From CAZNYG01 sp964577205 (GTDB lineage Bacteria; Elusimicrobiota; Endomicrobiia; Endomicrobiales; CAIRNS01), in NCBI GenBank assembly GCA_964577205.1, contig CAZNYG010000004.1, positions 1 through 54,778 of the forward strand: a stretch of 54,778 nt of DNA, in the 5' to 3' direction. This document shows, in pieces, positions 19,301 to 26,279 of this stretch. The stretch's first letter is position 1, and every line of letters starts with the position of its first letter. The position numbers were made by a program, and so were the translations under genes. Below the pieces are notes generated by a model, which ran no database searches, was not told the origin of the DNA, and was given only the letters and a program-made list of their open reading frames with translations.

Positions 19301-20999
19301 GAACACCTTCCCGCGGACCGATCCGCTGGGAGATATTGTCGCCGACACGCAACTCGACGGTTCCTTCCAAATAGAGACACTGTCGCCCGGGACGTACCGC
19401 ATGGTCGTCCTTTCAGGCGGGTACGCCTCGTTTTCAAGCACGATAACGATCGGCTCTTCGGCGTACGATTGCGGTTCCGTCGTGCTGCGTCGCGGCGCGA
19501 AGATCGCCGGCTCGGTGACGATGCCGGACGGGAGCAATCCTTCGACGGCAGATATCGATTCCGTAGTGGCGGCGACCGACAACTTCTCGGAGATCCTGAC
19601 GGGATCGCTCTCGCTGTCCGGAGACACGACGATCGCAGGTTACGAGATCAACGGCCTGTCCTCGGACACCAACTACAACCTGATGTTCGTCACAAGGAGC
19701 GGGGAACTGGCTTTGGCGGCCGAGAACTACGGCGTACCGTACAGCACTTACTGCGCCGCCAATGTCAACCTTGTTTTCAAGCTCAACGCTCCGGCGGTGT
19801 TCGGGCGCGCCCTCAAGGACGGCCCGGCGTTCACCATCACGTTCGAGCTGACGGGCGCGTTGCGCAAGCTTGTGGCGGACGACGACGATGTTTCAAAACT
19901 CGTGGCCATTGTTTCAGGCCAGGGAACCCTGTCGAACGGCTACATCGCGCCTAACCGCAAGACGATAACCTGCCGCTACGCCCCGGCCGCGAACGAGGAT
20001 CGTTTCACCCTTCTGCTGGACGTGTACGCGGCCGCGACGGATCCCGAGACCGGGTCGGCGTTCCGCGTCAGGCAGGAGTTCCAGTACCACGCGGGCGTGG
20101 TGGCGCGCAACAAGATCAAGATGAACAACCTCCAGGGCGGTAAGGTCACTCTGGACGGTGACGCTTCGAACGTTCTGTTCGCTCCCGGCTCGTTCGACGG
20201 CGCGTCGTCAACGTCGACCTTCTACATCGATTTCGCCTGCTCGCGTTCCAGCAGCGTCCTTATATCGGGATCGCCGTCCGCGCCGGTGAAGGCGGTCAAG
20301 GCTGTTGTCTCCGGCGCGCCGGGGTCGTATCCAACGGAACTGTACCGGGCGATGAGTTTCGCCTCGTCGTCGGGGATCGATCCGATGAGCGCTTTCTACG
20401 ACGTTATGCTGCCTGCCGGCGTCGCCCGTTCCCTTAAGAAGGACGCGACGCTTACCCTGCAGTACGACGCCGGAGCGAACCCCGCGGATCTCAACATCTA
20501 CTATTACGATCCGGTCAATAACGTGTACCTGCTCGAGAACCGCGGCCGTTCGGTGGATGCCGTCGCGCGCACGGTCAGCGTGGGCGTCGGCCACGCATCG
20601 GTGTTCGTCATACTGAACGCGAACGGCGCGGTCATCCAGGGAATGCCGTACAGCGGCCAGTTGTTCGCTTATAACTACCCGAACCCGTTCGACCTGTCGA
20701 TCAAGACGGTGGCCCTGAATAACGCTTCCCTCGCGCAGCAGTCGCAGGCCATTGCCGGGACCATGATCCACTACGGACTGCCGCAGGGCCTCTCGGGCGA
20801 CGTTGAGATACGCATCTATAATGTGGCGGGCGAGCTTGTCCGCACCATCCGCGACGGCGCGCGTTCGGGAGGCAGCCATTACTACACCGAATGGAACGGA
20901 GCCAATGACAGCGGAGCGAAGGTGGCGTCCGGCGTCTACATAGCGCGTTTCAGCGTCAACGGCAGGGAGAAATACTTTAAGATGGCGGTCATAAGGTAG
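10320..20999 (+). CDS. giant modular surface protein (propeller, 12 FnIII-like, regulatory-like domains, sorting C-terminus)
   Basis: 3,559 residues. A signal peptide (about 1-24) is followed by a probable SBBP-type beta-propeller (about 25-375), with repeats of the kind YIAGQTWNGSD and LLVTGYSREGSF. About 380-1750 holds twelve fibronectin III-like modules of roughly 100-120 residues, each marked by a version of LSWTMPGDDG. Then come several carboxypeptidase-regulatory-like domains (about 2000-3060; ISGRVVTQQGAGIAGVSISA, VNGTIKDRNGNGIPNIPV). The C-terminal 110 residues hold YNYPNPF, IRIYNVAGELVRTIRDG, GVYIARFSVNG and KMAVIR, like FlgD/type 9 sorting domains. ATG 10320 has better ribosome-site spacing than 10314. 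A 726-base exact internal duplication is listed separately. Likely an adhesin or cell-surface structure; ligand unknown. Confidence 0.85.
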   Translation: MKRLRRAVPHVLGILLWAGALHAGTIHVANFSVSGHDRAYGMAVDTDTSRGNRVYIAGQTWNGSDSTMDMLILKYDYSGTLIASTTFRFAIGSDDCARSCAVDRDGNLLVTGYSREGSFTRCVTLKYGYAPGAAFPAPVSRDIMDASGNSLAITPDSEILVAGMSFPAAGGPGTGYVAKYNSAFTAMVASGTFGSGGSTTTLEGITTSGQYAYVTGMEASGAEKRMRLWRFDASQTAFSRTSALVQNDMKAGYAVALDTAGFVYVAGDSAGQQCMVKKYDTALVMQSSFSISGFTTESSGRSAFISPSNKLYAAGISAMPWPARTFGLELDAALSTCAYRTIASSPTVSAAPLTPCATDFFFCAATSSDTIQLYKTYYDAAPGKISDLSYSFISRDDFSTVGRLSWSTPAGDGLSGTLSPGSSYVIQHSTAADGQWSYWTAISTHGVAPGTVVSELCGTGRNNPHFFRICTVNAAQISSPVSNVIVVNDVNIPPAAVTDLAGGIFLKDANGDVRGRLSWTMPGDDGWTCSMSSPTLTVYRSSSPYGYWNWDQEYMLYQEFTPGTTWNMLLENMVARGTTAYFRIRIQDHGGHYSGLSSTASISAYNPPPGAVDDLSASIIEAFVSSATVRLFWTMPGDDGYTGVLSTGARVMVGYYHDGMGAWDTSRIFFTTGSIQAGALWSYDYQGIAQNTTCYFRVQIDDSWNDSAGFSNTATARYPPEDLIPPAAVTDLSIRSLGRFSFYEEFELSWTMPGDDGNTGLFDGEYWIEGSGDGQNYWAAYSTRTVNGIAPGTKMTEMFQLSYNTTNYYRVIVCDGVNVSTPSNATFYFTRNTPPAQITDLQAHLKERAGSMTRVALTWSMPGDDGWDIDLGTSTYEIMYSTYSGASAGHWYAEMAVSTYPITAGALWSCQAADIPQNQDRYYRIRVRDGFGQYSSWSQSAFVCDTNTPPARITDLRVSYEDVYGSSATVRLSWTMPGDDGYVGTISTSSSMVVRYRLGEFGTPQLRYTNLGAAVAPYGTASVLMDNISAAGTYYYEVMAYDNTGNAAGMSDPAHIRFPIPDTAGPGEVNDLTVASRVRSGSMVNATLAWTLPGDDGYAGTFSAGSHFTVEVTTDAGGVWTPWSGNILIGGELANTATGYTVWGLPQNTTNYIRVNVYDSYKGDADLNKSTSNVTAVYEENLPPAAITDLLLSLGERSGQYTRFNMSWTQPGEDGMSGLLTGEYRILMSTTGGEPWEAMAPAEITNGVPGTKTSRYTMLTQNVTHYIRVYTYDGEYESGASNTAALCDTNTPPARITDLRVSYEDVYGSSATVRLSWTMPGDDGYVGTISTSSSMVVRYRLGEFGTPQLRYTNLGAAVAPYGTASVLMDNISAAGTYYYEVMAYDNTGNAAGMSDPAHIRFPIPDTAGPGEVNDLTVASRVRSGSMVNATLAWTLPGDDGYAGTFSAGSHFTVEVTTDAGGVWTPWSGNILIGGELANTATGYTVWGLPQNTTNYIRVNVYDSYKGDADLNKSTSNVTAVYEENLPPAPVTSLAVSVAGRNAAVSRPRLEWAMPGDDGMTQPLENGSVFTVRFATSPAGLWQTLVVVSTSGVTPGTRVRYDAYTGVAQNTTFYFRIVVTDAGNNSSLEAGSNMAALYDDTVAPAPVQDLAVTVTGVSGNRYGVALAWTMPGNNGLIGTLYTGSRYRIEYSTSPTTAWQYVVNESTGGIVPGSPAGAACGNLATGVIHYLRVAVVDESGNASTSNIQSVYVPVQEIPERVEFDAASMTVIRGEMTGVPLKLRLTDRNRKTVPAISAVTVTLSGRIPASYANGTPIPPGFDTAALFARSASTAPAELITQITFAPGQSEASFYYVTNATAPMTLIQATGTITASVMASVNVTVLSYAVSDTRIHKGDYAAQRSVAVYPGENTFIDFNSGDYCLDWHVFVSTSTDRSFPLWTFSGSGFPAPGQVTWNGMASYFDPALGSWRNELLPGGTYYIGIQLGNGAGVMDTSLKAFILSSDISGRVVTQQGAGIAGVSISAYGPVSSYTRSDSQGYFKVGGLRQGTYNLKCAKEGYPAVTVSPVVAGSTRTVEMIRPSYVKINARRPVSDELTDDDQWSSLQIISSDTSRAPYLTYLHFAVDVSTSDNGQYSYDQSKPVSEVENTEANVYEGGKWNILEVLPGTYTVRGELAGYEPFEQAGFVVLSGTVTEISSVQFTRKKSVKGIVRISDACTMISGLSVSIEVSVPGGASFWVPANIPQGASSAAWSVTGLSQGAYAVSANASGYRRSSTTVTVGLAETAQAPDIELACDGVLSGSITVEGDSTDASLGIGGDPFTLRLHAWSPDNYSYNGTSIQVARSTSSASASFSITLKDGTYWIQTGLSGFELEGAVGYNGVRAAGADGSGTVALKLKRYAGTLRCRWVVPQNDFGKLRITVSGPNTSVTDADTSSLGTYGVSLDTATGIMTVPHLAGGFYQVGGYFTGTGMQKTRSAMITAGAVREIEIDLSAATYAVSGTVSVSASNPPLGFDTIQALAQAAPQHNYCFINGESTTSFRVRLIEYSRRDASAKAAITSQDKTALINEDGTFVIPGVVPGVYVMRVDPLELDGEPDNGRETSACERVILVNCDRAGESIEISRGISVSGQVILPSGDQVTRAMPVMIFNAKQFEVASAANGQWNDRVGTCSANFVNSSSASYRFNGLVPGDYVIAVEDGAYWDTVRNVNVPRRYANTSLKVKVGSSDLADQNIVLRKGGRIVFKLRDTDSGTVIIPRNRGTMLPADYRMKAAARPWIEGGYGEYSSDYADLDAFEINYLPEGVYDLQLAQSSYAGAAGTAAGGSAGSKVSYALKTVSGLKVTAGGAIDIGTIDIRQGITVNGTIKDRNGNGIPNIPVIALPSLSKEWSEDMRAFTDVNGAYSIMGCDPGYPYYDIIACPRIDPSRFGASFFYGAGGVTYGEKARTMRRIADGETVDFVLDEALGEVRGVVTAQDGGQFQNPKDAEMPTARVYLQLANTFPRTDPLGDIVADTQLDGSFQIETLSPGTYRMVVLSGGYASFSSTITIGSSAYDCGSVVLRRGAKIAGSVTMPDGSNPSTADIDSVVAATDNFSEILTGSLSLSGDTTIAGYEINGLSSDTNYNLMFVTRSGELALAAENYGVPYSTYCAANVNLVFKLNAPAVFGRALKDGPAFTITFELTGALRKLVADDDDVSKLVAIVSGQGTLSNGYIAPNRKTITCRYAPAANEDRFTLLLDVYAAATDPETGSAFRVRQEFQYHAGVVARNKIKMNNLQGGKVTLDGDASNVLFAPGSFDGASSTSTFYIDFACSRSSSVLISGSPSAPVKAVKAVVSGAPGSYPTELYRAMSFASSSGIDPMSAFYDVMLPAGVARSLKKDATLTLQYDAGANPADLNIYYYDPVNNVYLLENRGRSVDAVARTVSVGVGHASVFVILNANGAVIQGMPYSGQLFAYNYPNPFDLSIKTVALNNASLAQQSQAIAGTMIHYGLPQGLSGDVEIRIYNVAGELVRTIRDGARSGGSHYYTEWNGANDSGAKVASGVYIARFSVNGREKYFKMAVIR
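13149..13874 (+). repeat. direct repeat copy 1 within the giant gene
   Basis: This 726-base stretch (two FnIII-like modules, YVGTIS and YAGTFS types) recurs at 14178-14903 with a period of 1,029 bases. I saw no base difference between the copies. A 303-base single module separates them. The period is 343 codons, so the reading frame is kept. Confidence 0.9.
14178..14903 (+). repeat. direct repeat copy 2 within the giant gene
   Basis: Second copy of the 13149-13874 segment. Identity begins within the codons for CDTNTPPA and ends within LPPA, at the module linkers on both sides, as expected of homologous recombination between modules. The following modules (from 14904) are divergent and use different codons. 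Confidence 0.9.
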
Positions 21000-21060
21000 T
21001 GATAAGTGGTAAGTGTTTTTTGCTTATCACTGAACCCTTATTACTTACCACTGTTTTTCG
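21000..21060 (+). repeat. interleaved inverted repeats between the giant gene and the PorV-like gene
   Basis: Two 9-base words follow the giant gene stop (AGTGATAAG, then GTGGTAAGT) and their complements come later in the same order (CTTATCACT, then ACTTACCAC). The A-B-A'-B' order allows a pseudoknot or two alternative hairpins rather than one simple stem. The words repeat at a spacing of about 8, like the other intergenic elements. Confidence 0.6.
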
Positions 21061-21069
21061 GAGGATGAC

Positions 21070-22014
21070 ATGGAGAGGACATCGAGATTTCTTTGCGGCC
21101 TGCTTGTTCTATGCGTTACCGTGGCGCCCGCTTTTGCCGCGCGGTCCGACGTGGGCACATCGGGAGCCGTATTCCTGAAAATGAACACCGGCGCGCGCCC
21201 TGCGGCCATGGGCGAAGCCTTTACGGGCCTGGGCGGTGACGCGAACGCGTTCTTTTACAATCCCGCCGGGACCGCGGGAATTGAAAAGATGGAATTCATG
21301 GCACAGTACGGTTCATGGTTCCAGGATATCGGGTACAATGCCATGAGCTTTGTGTATCCCGCGAAAAAATGGGGGACGCTGGGGATCGGCGTCATCAACC
21401 TGAGCGTGACCGATATCGAGCGGCGCGCGACCGATACGTCCGCTCCCGACGGGACGTTCGGCGCGTCCGACTACGCTTACATCCTGCATTACAGCCGCCC
21501 GGTCACCGGTACCGTGGATGCGGGAGCGAACGTGAAGATAATCAATCAAAAGATCGACGATAAGACCGCGGGCGCGGTAGCCGGCGACGCGGGCGTTTTC
21601 TGGAAAACGCCTTATGAAGGGCTGACGGCCGGGCTTGCGGTCCAGAATTTCGGCGGGGAGATCAAGTTCGTCAATGACGGCAGCCCTCTTCCGCTTACCA
21701 CCCGGGCCGGGGCCGGATACATTTTCCCGGCCGGCGGCGGCGCGAATATCGCTCTTGCCGCCGATGTGGTCTTTCCAAGGGACAACGACACTCAGTTCTG
21801 CGCGGGGGCGGAATACACGCGCGTGCTGCCGAAGGATTTTTCCGTGGCGATGCGGGGCGGATACAAGACCGTCAGCCAGGAAAAACTGGGCGGATTGTCC
21901 GGATTGACCGCGGGCGCGGGGCTGCACTGGAAACAGTTCGGCCTTGATTTCGCCTGGGTCCCGTACGGCGATCTCGGGGACACTTTCCGTTATTCGCTTA
22001 AGATGGTATTTTAA
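21070..22014 (+). CDS. PorV/PorQ-like (UPF0164-type) outer-membrane barrel
   Basis: 314 residues with a signal peptide (about 1-24, APAFAARS). The mature N-terminus, GTSGAVFLKMNTGARPAAMGEAFTGLGGDANAFFYNPAG, is the hallmark of the PorV/PorQ family, a FadL-like barrel class. The chain ends in a beta strand with terminal phenylalanine (YSLKMVF). In type 9 secretion PorV recognises the C-terminal domain of cargo and hands it over at the outer membrane. Here it directly follows a giant protein with such a C-terminal domain, so a dedicated export or attachment partner is a natural reading. Paralogues of this family are common, so PorV function itself is not proven. Confidence 0.8.
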   Translation: MERTSRFLCGLLVLCVTVAPAFAARSDVGTSGAVFLKMNTGARPAAMGEAFTGLGGDANAFFYNPAGTAGIEKMEFMAQYGSWFQDIGYNAMSFVYPAKKWGTLGIGVINLSVTDIERRATDTSAPDGTFGASDYAYILHYSRPVTGTVDAGANVKIINQKIDDKTAGAVAGDAGVFWKTPYEGLTAGLAVQNFGGEIKFVNDGSPLPLTTRAGAGYIFPAGGGANIALAADVVFPRDNDTQFCAGAEYTRVLPKDFSVAMRGGYKTVSQEKLGGLSGLTAGAGLHWKQFGLDFAWVPYGDLGDTFRYSLKMVF

Positions 22015-22021
22015 CGCGTAG

Positions 22022-22069
22022 AGGCAATAAAAAAGCATCCCGCGGCAGCGGGATGCTTTTTTATTGCCT
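22022..22069 (+). terminator. bidirectional intrinsic terminator, perfect 22-bp stem
   Basis: A 22-base stem (22022-22043 with 22048-22069) closes on the loop GGCA. The A-run in the left arm and T-run in the right arm make it work on both strands. It lies between the convergent PorV-like gene and FHA gene. The outer end reads AGGCAAT, resembling the boundary motif of the other intergenic elements. Confidence 0.93.
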
Positions 22070-22079
22070 GAAAGTTCTC

Positions 22080-22799
22080 TTATCCGTTCTTTGCGAACTG
22101 GAACAGGAACCTGGTGCCTCCTGCCTCGATGATGTCGCCTTCCTTCAGTTCCATCTGGCCGGAAACGGCTTTGCCGTTAAGCTTCGGGTAGCCTTCCTTG
22201 ACGGCCGTGATGATATAGCCCGCCGGGCGTTTGCTTATCAGGGCGGCGATATCCGGCGCGAAAAGGCCTTTGATCCTGATCGCGGCCGTGGAAGACTTGC
22301 CGATATAGGTGAGCAGCGAGGTGAGCCGGTATTCTGGCTGGTCAGATTTACCGTCGATTACTCGCAGCATGCCGTTGGATTCTGCGGCCTGGGGAACGGC
22401 TGCGGTTTCGGGCGCGGCGCCCGGACGCGCCGCGCCGGGGGTAAGTACTACGGTAGCTTCGGAGTCCACGATCTTTTCTTTGTGGGGAGCCGCGGGCTCC
22501 GGTTCCGCGGCTTCAGGATGGACGAAGACGATCGTATGCTGCCCTATCACGATCTGGTCCTCATGTTTCAATCCCGCGTTGATGATGCGTTTGTCGTTCA
22601 GCATGGTCCCGTTCGTGCTCTGGAGATCTTCGATCACGTAAGTGTTCCCCTGCAGGATGACGCGCGCGTGACGGCCGGAGACCGCCATGTTGTCGATGAT
22701 CACGTCGTTGTCGCTTTTCCTGCCGATGGTCAGGGGCGTTTTCTCGATGGGGATCTCTTTGATGACTGCCGCGTGGAACTTCAGTAGAAGCTTTGGCAT
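22080..22799 (-). CDS. tandem FHA-domain protein
   Basis: 239 residues, no signal peptide. FHA domain 1 (about 20-85) has the phosphothreonine-binding residues: GR at 26-27, S41 with GRHA, and STNGT at about 60-64. A Pro/Ala-rich linker (about 95-140) follows. FHA domain 2 (about 145-235) is degenerate: it keeps YIGKSS and LNGK but lacks the GR...SRxH pattern, so it may bind another way. Last gene of a kinase-phosphatase-FHA operon, 6 bases from the phosphatase gene, and the likely phospho-threonine reader of the kinase. Confidence 0.88.
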   Translation of the reverse strand: MPKLLLKFHAAVIKEIPIEKTPLTIGRKSDNDVIIDNMAVSGRHARVILQGNTYVIEDLQSTNGTMLNDKRIINAGLKHEDQIVIGQHTIVFVHPEAAEPEPAAPHKEKIVDSEATVVLTPGAARPGAAPETAAVPQAAESNGMLRVIDGKSDQPEYRLTSLLTYIGKSSTAAIRIKGLFAPDIAALISKRPAGYIITAVKEGYPKLNGKAVSGQMELKEGDIIEAGGTRFLFQFAKNG

Positions 22800-22805
22800 G
22801 GCATC

Positions 22806-23618
22806 TTACCTCTTGCGGTTGAATAGTTTCGTCCAGAGACGGTCCTGCCGGTAATGAACGACGATGACGGTGACATTGTCCCTGCCGCCGGCATCGTTGG
22901 CCGCGGCGACCAGGGCACTGCATATATCCGCGGGATCGGTTTTCGAACGGATCGTATCAGCGATAACGTCGTCGGGTACCATGCGCGTCAGGCCGTCGGA
23001 GCACAATACCAGGTAATCGTTGTCGAAGGCTCCCAGGGATGCGCTGTCCACTTCCACCTCGGGGTCGGGGCCGAGCGCCCGGGTAAGGATGTTCTTGAAT
23101 TCGGATTTATCCGCCTGGTCTTCGCTGATAAGGCCGCGGCAGACCTGTTCCTGCACCAGGGAATGGTCGACGCTGACCTGCTGCAGGAGCCCGTGGCGCA
23201 TAAGATAGATCCTGCTGTCGCCGACCCATGCCAGCGTGTACATGTCCCCGGCGATCCGCGCCGCCACGATGGTCGTCCCCATGCCGCGGCGTTCGGGGGA
23301 ACCGGCGCTTGCTTCGTTGATCGCGCGGTTGGCCAGTTTTATGCCGCCCGCGAGGCGGTTCTCTTCGTCGGGTAACGAGGGGTCCGACGGGCCGAACGTG
23401 ACGCGGGTACGTTCGGGATCGGCATCCCGTTCACGCAGGGATCTTATCGCGCCCGTCACCAGTTCCGCCGCCATGCGGCTGGCGACCTCGCCCGCGTTAT
23501 GCCCGCCCATGCCGTCAGCGACGATGAACAGCCCCAGCTCTTCATCGGCGACGAAGGAATCCTCGTTGTTCGCGCGCACCCTGCCTTTGTCGCTTAAAGC
23601 TCCGACGGTCAGTGGCAT
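22806..23618 (-). CDS. PP2C-family Ser/Thr protein phosphatase (Stp type)
   Basis: 270 residues with the full PPM motif set: RANNEDSF (E19, D20), VADGMGGH (D35, G36), GMGTTIVAA, WVGDSRIYL, LCSDGLTRMV and GGRDNVTVIVV, which supply the metal ligands. Soluble and cytoplasmic. It would reverse phosphorylation by the kinase encoded just upstream in the same operon, 27 bases away; that gap also carries a short version of the GCTTATGAGC repeat words. Confidence 0.94.
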   Translation of the reverse strand: MPLTVGALSDKGRVRANNEDSFVADEELGLFIVADGMGGHNAGEVASRMAAELVTGAIRSLRERDADPERTRVTFGPSDPSLPDEENRLAGGIKLANRAINEASAGSPERRGMGTTIVAARIAGDMYTLAWVGDSRIYLMRHGLLQQVSVDHSLVQEQVCRGLISEDQADKSEFKNILTRALGPDPEVEVDSASLGAFDNDYLVLCSDGLTRMVPDDVIADTIRSKTDPADICSALVAAANDAGGRDNVTVIVVHYRQDRLWTKLFNRKR

Positions 23619-23645
23619 AAAGACTCCGATTGACAGCTTATGAGC
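23619..23645 (-). repeat. short periodic-word remnant
   Basis: The 27-base space between the kinase and phosphatase genes contains AGCTTATGAGCTCACTCGC, the same vocabulary (GCTTATGA, GCTCA) as the elements at 2410 and 53256. Too short to show a second arm. Confidence 0.35.
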
Positions 23646-26147
23646 TCACTCGCTGATGTTTCTGAGGCATTCCTTCAGGTCGTTGACGATATCCTGGCCC
23701 GTCTGATAACGTTCTTCAGGGTTTTTGGCCAGCAGTTTGTCTATGATGGAGGAAAGCGGTTCCGGCAGCGAAGGGTTCAGGCTTCGTATGTCGGGATGCT
23801 TCTCGTTCGATATTTTGAAGAGAAGTTCCGCGATGCTGTCGCCGTTGAACGGTTTGTCGCCCGTCAGCAGTTCGAAGAGCATGGCTCCGAAGGAGAAGAG
23901 GTCGCTGCGCCCGTCCACTTTCTTGCCGCTGAGCTGTTCCGGCGACATATAGCTGGGCGTGCCGAGCACCGTCCCGGTCTGCGTTTTAGACGAGGCGGTG
24001 ATCCGGGCGATCCCGAAATCCGTGATGCGCAGCGTCCCGTCCTTTATCAGCATGATGTTGGCTGGTTTGATGTCGCGGTGGATCACGCCCTGCCGGTGCG
24101 CGTAGTCCAGCGCGTCGGCGATCTTTATCATGTAGTCCAGCACGGTCGCGGGAGGGAAAAGCTTCTCCCTGCCGGCATGGTTCTTGAGGTCTTCTCCTTC
24201 CAGCAGTTCCATGGCGATATAGGCGACCTCGTTATCCTCGCCGGCATCGTAGATCTTTATTATGTTGGGATGGTTCAGGTTGCCGGCGGATTCGGCCTCG
24301 CGGAAAAAACGTTCCTTGACGGCCTTGACCGAGGCCTCGTCCACCTCGTCCTCAAAGCGCAGGGTCTTGATCGCCACCATGCGGTTGATCTTGGGGTCCT
24401 TGCCGAGGTAGACCGTGCCCATGGCGCCGCGGCCGAGTTCCTTGACGATCTCGTAGCGGCCCAGCGTCGGCGTGACCGCCGATGAACCTTCCAGTATCAC
24501 GGTACCCTCCGCCGAGGGCTTCTTAGCGCCGATGCCGCCGAATACCGCGCCGTCGGCGGCCGCTTTCAGCTGCGCTATCTTCTGAGGGACGTCCTTGTAG
24601 CTTCCATCGACCGTGCCGATATATTCATAGACGGCGGCGGCCTTGTTGAACTGGCGTTTGCGTTCGAAATCAAGGCCGAGGTTGTAGAGCAGCTCTTTCA
24701 TCGTGCCGTCGAGCGGGCATTTCCGGAACTTCTCGAAAGCGAGGTCCAGCATGCCCTGCCCCTGGAACGACAGGCCAAGCATTTTGTTGGTCTCTATCGC
24801 GCCGGCTTCAACGAGTTCCTTGCTGCGTTCCGTTACCAGGAAACGCCGCGAGGTCACGAACAGGTAGCCGGAGAGCAGCAGGAAAGAGGGATAGAATATC
24901 CTGATCCAGTAGCCGTAGGCGAAAAAGAGGTAGACGCCGGCCGCTGCTACCGATAGGAAAAGCAGCAGCGATACCGCGGCGCCCGCGAAGGCTTTCAGCC
25001 GGGGCAGCAGCAGAGCGATGAAAAGGCCCGCGAACACGATCGCTCCAAGCTCGGCGGCGAAAGCCCAGGGCGGCCGCGTGATATAATTGCGGTAGAGGAT
25101 GTTTTGTATCACTGTGGCGGTGATCTCGACCCCGGGGAAGTTGTGGCCGAGCGGCGTTACGTTCAGGTCGGCGATGCCGGTAGCCATGTGCCCGATTAGC
25201 ACGATCCTGTTTTTCAGCGCCGCGGGGTCTACCTTGTTGTTCAGCACGTCGAAGAAGGAGTAGTAATGGAACGTTCCCGCGGGCCCGTTGAAATTGATCA
25301 GCGTGCGTCCGTTCTCGTTAACCGGCATGGATGAGCGTCCGATGGCCAGCGAACGTCCGGGAACGAGAGTGAGCGATTCCACCGGGACTCTCAGGAAGGC
25401 GCGGGCCAGCTGCACCGCGAACGATGGATAGTAATCACCCTGAAACTGGATGACCGGGATCTCCGAACGGACGACGCCGTCCGCGTCGGGGATCACGTTG
25501 GCATGGCCCACAGCGGACACCAGGCCGGAAAAGAGAGGGAGGGGAACGGCGGGCGAATGTCCTTCCACCGGATAAAAAGCGGTCCCGCTCTCTATTTGGG
25601 TGAGCGTGTGAGAGGAAAGAACGGGGTCCTCGTTGCCCAGGGACGCGCCCGGCGTGAAATACATGGGCAGGACGACAGCTCCAGCGGTTTTCAGCGTTTC
25701 GGCGAGGCGGGTGTCGCTGTCGAGCCGTGCTTCGGCGATCGAGAATTCAGAAAGCAGCTGGTCCCGCGCCTCGGGCGCGCGTTCCAGCATGGGCGCCATC
25801 GTTTCCTTCAGGGCCCGTATCTCGGCAAGACCCTGATTGCGTTCCGGTTCGGTCAGGAGGATGTTGAGCCCGATGACACTTGCCCCCGCGTTGCTGATGG
25901 ACTGGATCCCTTCCGCGAGAAGGGTGCGCGGCCACGGCCAGCGCCCCAGCCTGGCGATGGAATCGTCATCGATCGCGACGATCACGATCTCCTGATTGGG
26001 ACGGTCGTTCTGGCGCAGCAATGCCCGGAGGTCGTATGTCTTGAGCTCCAGTGATTCGAAAATGCCGAGATGGAAGAGGAAAGCGGTTAGAGTGACGATC
26101 GTAAGAAGCAGTCCGACAGCCAAATGAGAGGAAAAAAACTTCTTCAT
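23646..26147 (-). CDS. CHASE2-domain transmembrane Ser/Thr protein kinase
   Basis: 833 residues. One N-terminal membrane segment (about 7-28) is followed by an extracytoplasmic CHASE2 domain (about 35-330; LKTYDLRALLRQNDRP, VIVAIDDDSIARLGRWPWPR). Three membrane segments follow (about 350-440), then a small helical TPR-like linker, and a C-terminal kinase domain from about 560. The kinase has GRGAMGTVYLG, the VAIK lysine (about 594), HRDIKPAN (about 690), DFG (about 711) and SYMSPEQL, so it should be active. The start at 26147 has AGGAG 12 bases upstream; earlier in-frame codons lack support. It begins an operon with phosphatase and FHA genes. It probably senses a periplasmic signal, perhaps via the FecR protein. 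Confidence 0.92.
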   Translation of the reverse strand: MKKFFSSHLAVGLLLTIVTLTAFLFHLGIFESLELKTYDLRALLRQNDRPNQEIVIVAIDDDSIARLGRWPWPRTLLAEGIQSISNAGASVIGLNILLTEPERNQGLAEIRALKETMAPMLERAPEARDQLLSEFSIAEARLDSDTRLAETLKTAGAVVLPMYFTPGASLGNEDPVLSSHTLTQIESGTAFYPVEGHSPAVPLPLFSGLVSAVGHANVIPDADGVVRSEIPVIQFQGDYYPSFAVQLARAFLRVPVESLTLVPGRSLAIGRSSMPVNENGRTLINFNGPAGTFHYYSFFDVLNNKVDPAALKNRIVLIGHMATGIADLNVTPLGHNFPGVEITATVIQNILYRNYITRPPWAFAAELGAIVFAGLFIALLLPRLKAFAGAAVSLLLFLSVAAAGVYLFFAYGYWIRIFYPSFLLLSGYLFVTSRRFLVTERSKELVEAGAIETNKMLGLSFQGQGMLDLAFEKFRKCPLDGTMKELLYNLGLDFERKRQFNKAAAVYEYIGTVDGSYKDVPQKIAQLKAAADGAVFGGIGAKKPSAEGTVILEGSSAVTPTLGRYEIVKELGRGAMGTVYLGKDPKINRMVAIKTLRFEDEVDEASVKAVKERFFREAESAGNLNHPNIIKIYDAGEDNEVAYIAMELLEGEDLKNHAGREKLFPPATVLDYMIKIADALDYAHRQGVIHRDIKPANIMLIKDGTLRITDFGIARITASSKTQTGTVLGTPSYMSPEQLSGKKVDGRSDLFSFGAMLFELLTGDKPFNGDSIAELLFKISNEKHPDIRSLNPSLPEPLSSIIDKLLAKNPEERYQTGQDIVNDLKECLRNISE

Positions 26148-26279
26148 AGGTTCGGTGTTCTCCTGCCGTAATAAGATATGCTGATAGTCATTTCCGCGGC
26201 GCACCAGGGAGGGCGGAATTCGCTGGAATGATCAGGGGTGCCGGCCGCCAATTACACGGATGATCGGTTTTTAATGGCA

